Source: Planctomycetota bacterium (GTDB lineage: Bacteria > Planctomycetota > Phycisphaerae > Phycisphaerales > UBA1924). From it: 10,949 nt of DNA. The number at the start of each line of letters is the position of its first letter. Within the stretch, counting starts at the first letter, position 1. The notes beneath the pieces were generated by a model. It was not told the DNA's origin. It did no database searches and worked only from the letters and a program-made list of their open reading frames with translations. Made by a program: the position numbers and the translations under genes. The DNA is taken from the NCBI GenBank assembly GCA_023432465.1, contig JAEYUO010000083.1, positions 1-10,949 of the forward strand, read 5' to 3'. Of this stretch, positions 6,776-10,949 are shown piece by piece.

Positions 6776-7362
6776 GATGAGGCCAACTCCTCGTTCGGGC
6801 CCCGCTCTCGGAGCCGTACAAGCGCCCGGGAGAGCGCGGATTTGATGGTGCCGATCGGCGTGTCGAGTTCCTCGCCGATCTGTCGAAGCGTTTGTCCGCC
6901 CAGGTATGCCCGCGTCACAACGGTCCTTTGCAGCTCCGGCAGTTTGTTGACGCGGGTCATCAACTCTCCGAAGCGTTCGGTTTCTTCAAGCGACAGCCCG
7001 GTCGCGGGATGCAGTTCCTCGGTACTTTCCGCGGAAGACTGCCGGTCGTCGAGGCTGACGGCCTTGACGCGTGCCTTGGTTCGGCGGAGGCGATCCACGA
7101 GATGCCGCCGCGAGATGAGCATGACCCAGGTCACCAGCGCTGCGCGCTTCGGGTCGTAACGGTCCGCGGTTCGCCAGAGGCGAACGAAGATCTCCTGAAC
7201 AGCATCCTCCGCATCGGCGCGTGTGGGCATCGCCTGAAAGGCGAGGCGATACACGAGCGATGCGAAGCGGTCGTAGAGCTGCGAGACGGATTCCGGATCG
7301 TTCTCCGAAACCCGGCGCATCAGATCCAAGTCCGCATCCTGAACTTTGCCGGCGCCAGACAT
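6772..7362 (-). CDS. ECF-family RNA polymerase sigma factor
   Basis: A 196-residue sigma factor with only regions 2 and 4, the ECF hallmark. Region 2 covers about 26-95, with the core-binding part LYDRFASLVYRLAFQ, the DAEDAVQEIFVRLWR helix (50-64) and TWVMLISRRHLVDRLRR (78-94) that would open and read the -10 element. A linker rich in D, S and E (104-127) follows. Region 4 is at about 137-187 with LPELQRTVVTRAYLGG and the helix-turn-helix TLRQIGEELDTPIGTIKSAL that reads the -35 element. The ATG at 7362 is supported by GAGG (complement of 7368-7371) five bases upstream. It heads a two-gene operon with its anti-sigma factor. Such pairs often control their own promoter, but I could not pick out a matching ECF promoter upstream. 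The divergent pseudopilin gene is a possible target only by position. Confidence 0.93.
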   Translation of the reverse strand: MSGAGKVQDADLDLMRRVSENDPESVSQLYDRFASLVYRLAFQAMPTRADAEDAVQEIFVRLWRTADRYDPKRAALVTWVMLISRRHLVDRLRRTKARVKAVSLDDRQSSAESTEELHPATGLSLEETERFGELMTRVNKLPELQRTVVTRAYLGGQTLRQIGEELDTPIGTIKSALSRALVRLRERGPNEELASS

Positions 7363-7525
7363 GGGAGCCTCAAAGACAACACAACACACGAACCGGCCCA
7401 CCTGTGGCGGTCGAGAACCGACCAGCCGCTCGGGCCGTGGGACAGAGCCCGGCACCTTCTGATACGCCGGGAGCTGTCCATAGGATGCTCCAAAGTCGGA
7501 GGAATTGCAAGTCCGATAGAGGGCT

Positions 7526-7541
7526 TTCCCGATGACGGGAA
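7526..7541. repeat. operator-like inverted repeat TTCCCG-ATGA-CGGGAA
   Basis: A perfect six-base inverted repeat around a four-base centre, 164 bases upstream of the sigma factor start and 90 bases before the pseudopilin -35 element. Its size and symmetry fit a site for a dimeric regulator, but no regulator can be named and chance is not excluded. Confidence 0.35.
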
Positions 7542-7552
7542 TGGGCGCAGGG

Positions 7553-7669
7553 TTATTCAGGAAGGCGGAACGGCCGGATGTGCGTGGATCCCCCCTGAAT
7601 AGGCGTTTGTTCGGAGTGCGTACGAAACGCTTGCCATGGCTGATTGCTTCTGTTAAACTCTTATTCAGG
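7553..7669. repeat. TTATTCAGG direct repeats with one inverted near-copy
   Basis: TTATTCAGG occurs at 7553-7561 and again at 7661-7669, both followed by an AAGGCG-like word. A near-copy in the opposite direction, CCTGAATAG, lies at 7594-7602. The second direct copy overlaps the predicted transcription start of the pseudopilin gene, so these may be regulator binding sites. Confidence 0.45.
7631..7659 (+). promoter_or_regulatory. sigma70-like promoter of the pseudopilin gene
   Basis: TTGCCA (7631-7636) and TAAACT (7654-7659) are separated by exactly 17 bases, five and four matches respectively to the housekeeping consensus. This predicts a transcript start near 7666 and a leader of about 36 bases carrying a strong ribosome binding site. 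Confidence 0.6.
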
Positions 7670-7685
7670 CAAGGCGTTCCTTGGC

Positions 7686-7694
7686 GGAGGAAGG
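7686..7694 (+). promoter_or_regulatory. strong ribosome binding site that fixes the pseudopilin start
   Basis: GGAGGAAGG ends seven bases before ATG7702. It lies inside the alternative TTG7681 reading and one base before GTG7696, so it argues for the ATG as the true start. Confidence 0.75.
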
Positions 7695-7701
7695 CGTGCA
7701 G

Positions 7702-8439
7702 ATGCGTCATGGTCGTACAGCCAGAACAGGTTCGCTCGCTTCGCGCGGGCGAGCTTTCACCATGATCGACGTTCTTGCGTCGATGGCGGTGATCATGGTG
7801 CTGATCGCACTGCTGCTTCCGAGCCTGTCGACGATCCGCGAGACTGCTCGTCGCGTTGTGTGCGGGTCCAATGTCCGACAGGTCGGGCTTGGTCTGGCAA
7901 TGTACGCAGACGATTACGAGGGGTTCCTTCCTCCGAGTCGATTCGGCTCGCCGAACCAGACCGCGGTGCACCAGACCACGGTTGTGCGGGCGTTGTCGCA
8001 ATCGGCGGCCACGGGGCAGAGCTACTGGGACGGGATGGGGATTCTGTACCAAGCGGATTACATCGTCGCGCCCGGCGTGTTTTATTGCCCGTCGCATCAC
8101 GGTGAGCATCCGTACAGCAAGTACGTGACGCGCTGGCCGGGAGCCGGGACGGAGATCATCTCCAACTATCAGTTCCGCGTCGGCGTGTCGAGCTTGCTTT
8201 CCGGGCTTCGGAGTGAGGCCGCGCTGGTTGCGGATTCGCTGCGGACGCAGGCGGACTTCAACCACACCATCGGCTGCAACTTCCTTCGGGCTGACCTGAG
8301 CGCCACCTGGTACACCGATTCGAAGGGCGAGCTGGTTGCTGGGCTGCCGCTCACCGAGGCGGATGTTCAGGCCGCGACCCTGGTCCGCACCGCCTGGGAA
8401 GTGCTCGACGGCATCGACGCCAACGGCGATCCTCGCTGA
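7702..8439 (+). CDS. pseudopilin-like protein with prepilin tip and degenerate H-X9-DG motif
   Basis: A 245-residue protein of the planctomycete pseudopilin style: a type IV prepilin N-terminus on a globular outer domain. Processing is predicted at R15-G-R-A18 before F19-T-M-I-D23, followed by a hydrophobic helix at about 22-42 ending LLLPSL. Position +5 is Asp instead of the near-universal Glu, and -1 is Ala instead of Gly. After the helix comes VVCGSNVRQVGLGLAMYADD, typical of these proteins, then FYCPS, YQFRVG, and finally H188-TIGCNFLRA-D198-L199, an H-X9-DG motif whose Gly is Leu. Such proteins are abundant in Planctomycetota and are thought to use a type II secretion or pilus-like machine; the role of this one is unknown. 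The start is set by GGAGGAAGG, and a promoter lies upstream. It is divergent from the sigma operon and has no secretion genes beside it. Confidence 0.82.
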   Translation: MRHGRTARTGSLASRGRAFTMIDVLASMAVIMVLIALLLPSLSTIRETARRVVCGSNVRQVGLGLAMYADDYEGFLPPSRFGSPNQTAVHQTTVVRALSQSAATGQSYWDGMGILYQADYIVAPGVFYCPSHHGEHPYSKYVTRWPGAGTEIISNYQFRVGVSSLLSGLRSEAALVADSLRTQADFNHTIGCNFLRADLSATWYTDSKGELVAGLPLTEADVQAATLVRTAWEVLDGIDANGDPR

Positions 8440-8600
8440 GCCGCCGCTGGGGCGGTGGGGTGTTCGCGGCTGGAACCGGCTGCCTCGGTTTCTCCTATAC
8501 CATGAGAGTTGTTGGCACGAATCGACTTCGGCTGAGGTTGTTGTCCGCGAAACCGATGCGCACGCACTCGAATACACATCGAACCGGCCGCGGCACCCTG

Positions 8601-9647
8601 ATGGGGGCGAGGGGCCGCATCGCCGCGGCGTGGGTGTTGCTCGCGGGGTTGCTGGCTCCGGCGGCGAGCGGCCAGCTTGTGCCGCAGCGGGAGTTTTGCG
8701 GGATCGGCCGGGGAGTTCCTATTGAGGTTCGGATGCCGGCGGTGGAGGAGCCCGCGGCGGAGTTTGTCGGGCCGATCGGGCCGGATGTGGCGAAGCCGGC
8801 GGAGCTGGTGATCGAAGTCATTCGCGCGGCGACGGGGGAGGTGGTTGACCGATCGACGGCCGAGGCCGGAGAGGCGGATCTGGTCAAGCTGTTTCCTCGC
8901 ATCTGGGAGGCGGAGGACAAGCGGGCGATGTTGGCGCAGTTGCGCATCGATGGGGTGCGGGTGGGCGCACCGATCTTGCTGAGCCCGATGTTCTCGCCGC
9001 CGCCGTATGCGCCGCGGCTGGATCGCGCGGGGTTCCCGATGTTTCCGCCGCCGGATGCGACCAAGGGGGCGCCTGCGTTCTCCGGGTACCGCATCGCGAC
9101 GATGCGGCTGCTGGTGCTGGAGACGAGCAGGGGGGAGCTTCGGTTTGCGCTGCGACCGGATGTCGCGCCGAACACGGTGTGGTACTTCTCGCGGCTGGTG
9201 GAGGGAGGGATGTACACCGATGTCGAGGTGCACAAGATCGCATCGCTGGCGGCGGGGAGTTCGCCGGACTTTGTACAGACAGGGGACCCGACGGGGACGG
9301 GACTTGGCGGCGCGGGGTTTTTGTTTGATCTTGAAGACTCGACGCTGCGGCACGAGTTCGGCGTGATCTCGATGGCGCGGGCGAGCGACCCCAACTCGGC
9401 GAGCTCGCAGTTCTTTATCAGTCTGGGCGGAGCCGCGGCGGCGACGCTGGATGGGAAGTACGCGGCGTTCGGGCAACTGGTGGGCGGTGCGGATGTGCTG
9501 CGGGCGATCGCGGCGAGCCCGGTGGGGCCGGACAATCGGCCGCTGGTGCCGCCGAAGATCTTGAGCGCGAGGTTGATGGATGCGCCGCCGCTGGGTGATG
9601 GGCCGCCGCCGGCGAAGGACCCGCTGGGGCAGAGGCCGGAGAGGTGA
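8601..9647 (+). CDS. exported cyclophilin-type peptidyl-prolyl isomerase homologue with altered active site
   Basis: A 348-residue protein with a signal peptide (hydrophobic stretch 7-22, likely cleavage after S23-G24), an unassigned region of about 135 residues with PPPY- and PPP-rich joints, then a cyclophilin domain at about 165-335. Recognisable marks are LETSRGELRFALRPDVAPN, DFVQTGDPTGTGLGGAGF with F224 and Q226, GVISMARA, SSQFFIS and LDGKYAAFG. Compared with human CypA, the catalytic Arg55 position (FHR) is Lys212 (VHK), a roughly six-residue insertion precedes F224, the Trp121 position is Thr282 and the His126 position is Tyr287. Isomerase activity is therefore doubtful. Start: ATG8601 gives the cleanest signal peptide; ATG8556 and ATG8502 are in frame but none has a Shine-Dalgarno. 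The 161-base gap before it holds only weak hairpins. Confidence 0.83.
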   Translation: MGARGRIAAAWVLLAGLLAPAASGQLVPQREFCGIGRGVPIEVRMPAVEEPAAEFVGPIGPDVAKPAELVIEVIRAATGEVVDRSTAEAGEADLVKLFPRIWEAEDKRAMLAQLRIDGVRVGAPILLSPMFSPPPYAPRLDRAGFPMFPPPDATKGAPAFSGYRIATMRLLVLETSRGELRFALRPDVAPNTVWYFSRLVEGGMYTDVEVHKIASLAAGSSPDFVQTGDPTGTGLGGAGFLFDLEDSTLRHEFGVISMARASDPNSASSQFFISLGGAAAATLDGKYAAFGQLVGGADVLRAIAASPVGPDNRPLVPPKILSARLMDAPPLGDGPPPAKDPLGQRPER

Positions 9648-9905
9648 GGGGGGATTTTGGATTGCGGATTTTGGAGTTTGGATTGAAGAGGGGCTCGCGC
9701 AGAGCCGCAAAGGCGAAGGGACGGAAGGCAGGCCACGAAAGCAAAGAGTCTTACCACGGAGAACACGGAGGGACACGGAGGCGGAGGCGGGGAGTTCGGG
9801 ACGGAGCGGACGTGAAGGGCGATTGAGTTTCTCTTTGTGATCTTCGCGCTTCTCCGTGGTCTCCGTGATCTCCGTGGTTCGCAGTTTTCTTGAGAGGCAG
9901 CGACG
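9648..9905. repeat. repeat-filled spacer before the aldolase gene
   Basis: No gene is supported. The spacer opens with GGATTTTGG/GGATTGCGGATTTTGGA words (9652-9684), continues with a G/A-rich stretch of ACGGA words, then a C/T-rich stretch of CTCCGTG words that are its reverse complement. The last bases supply GAGAGG (9892-9897), the ribosome binding site of the aldolase. The wording matches the spacers at 495-772 and 10863-10949. Confidence 0.7.
9754..9877. repeat. long imperfect inverted repeat of ACGGAG words
   Basis: The left arm (9754-9780) begins CCACGGAGAACACGGAG and the right arm (9852-9877), read on the minus strand, begins CCACGGAGATCACGGAG. The arms align over about 26 bases with one gap and a few mismatches, around a 71-base centre. 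This could fold as a long RNA hairpin or be a small non-autonomous mobile or REP-like unit. The right arm ends 15 bases before the aldolase ribosome binding site. Confidence 0.65.
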
Positions 9906-10862
9906 ATGACGATGCAGGCCAGAACAGTGGATGCGGTGATGCTGGAGCAGCGTGCCGCGAGCTTCAAGACGCGGTCGATCAAGACCAGCGCGAAGCTGGC
10001 GGGGCTGCGGCTGGCGATGTCGATGGTCGATCTGACGACGCTGGAGGGGAAGGACTCTCCGGAGAAGGTGCGTGCGCTGTGCCGCAAGGCGGTGATGCCG
10101 GGTGTGGACCACGAGGGGAAGGCGCTCTTGCCTGTGGCGGCGGTGTGCGTGTATCCGAATCTTGTTGCGGTGGCGCGGGAGGCGCTGGGCGATTCGGGCG
10201 TGAAGGTCGCGAGCGTGGCGACAGGGTTCCCCAGCGGGCAGTACCCGCTGGCGGTGCGCATCGAGGACACGCGGCGCGCGATCCGCGATGGGGCCGATGA
10301 GATCGACATGGTGATCTCGCGCGGGGCGTTCCTCGCGGGGAAGTACGACGTGGTGTTCGAGGAGATCCGCGAGTTCAAGGCGGTGTGCAACGCGTCAGGC
10401 AGCATTGGCGGCGATGCGCCGGCGCACGTGCACCTGAAGGTGATCCTCGAGACGGGTGAACTCGAGACGTACGACAACGTGCGTCGGGCGAGCGACCTGG
10501 CGATCGAGGCGCTGCTTGTCGATGGCGCGGATGGGCCGGCGGGGACGGGGTTCATCAAGACGAGCACGGGGAAGGTGACGCCCGCGGCGACAATGCCCGT
10601 GACGCTGTGCATGCTGGAGGCGATCCGCGACTGCTTCCTGAGTACGGGGCACATGATCGGCATGAAGCCCGCGGGCGGGATCCGCACGGCGAAGGATGCG
10701 ATGCACTACCTGGTGATGGTGAAGGAGACGCTGGGAGACCGCTGGCTGCACCCGGACTGGTTCCGCTTCGGCGCGAGCGCGCTGGTCGATGACCTGGTGC
10801 GGCAGATTCGCAAGCAGGGGAGCGGGAAGTACTCGGCGCGGTATGACTACGCGGAAGCGTGA
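9906..10862 (+). CDS. deoC: deoxyribose-phosphate aldolase (DeoC)
   Basis: Catalyses reversible cleavage of 2-deoxy-D-ribose 5-phosphate to acetaldehyde and glyceraldehyde 3-phosphate, the last step of deoxynucleoside breakdown, in the cytoplasm. It is a class I TIM-barrel aldolase of the E. coli type: DLTTLEGKDSPEKV from D42, GADEIDMVI with D134 (E. coli D102), HLKVILETGEL with Schiff-base lysine K178 (K167), FIKTSTGK with K218 (K201), GMKPAGGIRTAKDA for phosphate binding, and FGAS near the end. The C-terminus keeps tyrosines (KYSARYDY), like the E. coli tail tyrosine. At 318 residues it exceeds the 259 of the E. coli enzyme by an N-terminal extension of about 25 residues and short insertions before K178 and before K218. 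ATG9906 has GAGAGG eight bases upstream; ATG9912 is the alternative. No other deo genes are nearby. Confidence 0.95.
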   Translation: MTMQARTVDAVMLEQRAASFKTRSIKTSAKLAGLRLAMSMVDLTTLEGKDSPEKVRALCRKAVMPGVDHEGKALLPVAAVCVYPNLVAVAREALGDSGVKVASVATGFPSGQYPLAVRIEDTRRAIRDGADEIDMVISRGAFLAGKYDVVFEEIREFKAVCNASGSIGGDAPAHVHLKVILETGELETYDNVRRASDLAIEALLVDGADGPAGTGFIKTSTGKVTPAATMPVTLCMLEAIRDCFLSTGHMIGMKPAGGIRTAKDAMHYLVMVKETLGDRWLHPDWFRFGASALVDDLVRQIRKQGSGKYSARYDYAEA

Positions 10863-10949
10863 CGATGTCGGATGTGGGAGGAGGCAAAGGCAGGTACGCA
10901 GAGGACGCGGAGGCGGAGCGCGGAGGGCGCAGAGAGAGGAAAGTAGAGA
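10863..10949. repeat. G/A-rich repeat spacer after the aldolase, cut by window edge
   Basis: Begins with GGATGTGGGA (10870-10879), whose reverse complement occurs at 158-167, then the 17-mer at 10887-10903 that is the exact reverse complement of 649-665, then GGACGCGGAGGCGGAGCGCGG and further AG-rich words. No gene or terminator is visible before the window ends. Confidence 0.65.

Larger units (their letters stand above)
7363..7701. other. divergent regulatory gap between sigma factor and pseudopilin genes
   Basis: About 340 bases without a credible gene; one + frame stays open across it but is shadow. It holds a perfect inverted repeat at 7526-7541, three TTATTCAGG-type words between 7553 and 7669, a sigma70-like promoter at 7631-7659 facing the pseudopilin gene, and that gene's ribosome binding site. 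No convincing leftward promoter for the sigma operon could be fixed. The part around 7600-7670 looks less GC-rich than the rest of the window. Confidence 0.6.

Noticed and set aside
5768..7159. Long plus-strand open frame opposite the sigma/anti-sigma genes
   Set aside because: Antisense to two confidently recognised genes, overlaps the coiled-coil 3' end and crosses the terminator hairpin.
7632..7765. Alternative plus-strand frames overlapping the pseudopilin start
   Set aside because: They cross the promoter and ribosome binding site and lack any family signal, while the 7702 frame has a prepilin tip.
8441..8490. Short hairpins after the pseudopilin gene (CCGCC/GGCGG and AACCG/CGGTT)
   Set aside because: Five-base stems without a T run; too weak to call a terminator in DNA this GC-rich.
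9751..9890. Possible CRISPR-like array of CACGGAG words
   Set aside because: Repeat words are 7-9 bases with irregular spacing and no unique spacers of constant length; no cas genes.
8495..10687. Very long minus-strand open frames (also 8367-10112) opposite the cyclophilin and deoC genes
   Set aside because: They run antisense to two well-supported genes and across repeat spacers, and translate to low-complexity S, R, A and P strings; high GC makes such shadows common.

Overview
The window looks like chromosomal DNA from a high-GC member of the Planctomycetota, most likely class Phycisphaerae. The clues are a short pseudopilin with an F-T-M-I-D-type prepilin tip and a degenerate H-X9-DG motif, an ECF sigma/RskA-type anti-sigma pair, a SpoIID-domain lipoprotein in a genome with no visible sporulation genes, and gaps filled with simple-worded G/A- or C/T-rich repeats (ACGGAG words, TTTGAACTTTGAAC, GGATTTTGG). 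The taxonomic call is inference from gene style; there is no rRNA or other marker gene.

Layout, left to right. 1-494: the left edge holds a coding-like but unrecognised frame (+), and possibly the first codons of a leftward gene. 495-772: C/T-rich repeat-like spacer. 773-1234: a small zinc deaminase of the fungal cytosine deaminase (Fcy1) type. 1235-1396: spacer with two tandem palindromic hairpins. 1397-2866: SpoIID/LytB-domain lipoprotein. 2867-3292 (minus): EVE-domain protein, whose stop codon directly abuts the SpoIID stop. 3504-5870: a large protein with about 540 residues of predicted cytoplasmic coiled coil followed by a small Wzz-like two-helix membrane module. 5889-5921: hairpin terminator between convergent genes. 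7362-5975 (minus): ECF sigma factor and RskA-like anti-sigma factor, translationally coupled through a 4-base ATGA overlap. 7363-7701: divergent regulatory gap with a good sigma70-like promoter and TTATTCAGG repeats. 7702-8439: pseudopilin-like protein. 8601-9647: exported cyclophilin-type protein with a changed active site. 9648-9905: repeat-filled spacer with a long imperfect inverted repeat. 9906-10862: deoxyribose-phosphate aldolase. 10863-10949: the same repeat family again.

How the genes relate. Most appear to be single-gene units; the only clear operon is the sigma/anti-sigma pair. Several products act at the envelope (SpoIID lipoprotein, Wzz-like coiled-coil protein, anti-sigma factor, pseudopilin, exported cyclophilin). 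The deaminase and the aldolase belong to pyrimidine and deoxynucleoside salvage but lie far apart and show no link. I see no mobile element, CRISPR array, tRNA or rRNA, and no obvious multi-gene novel system. The points most worth a second look are the coiled-coil/Wzz-like fusion, the altered cyclophilin, the intergenic repeat families, and a strand-composition switch near 3.3-3.5 kb.
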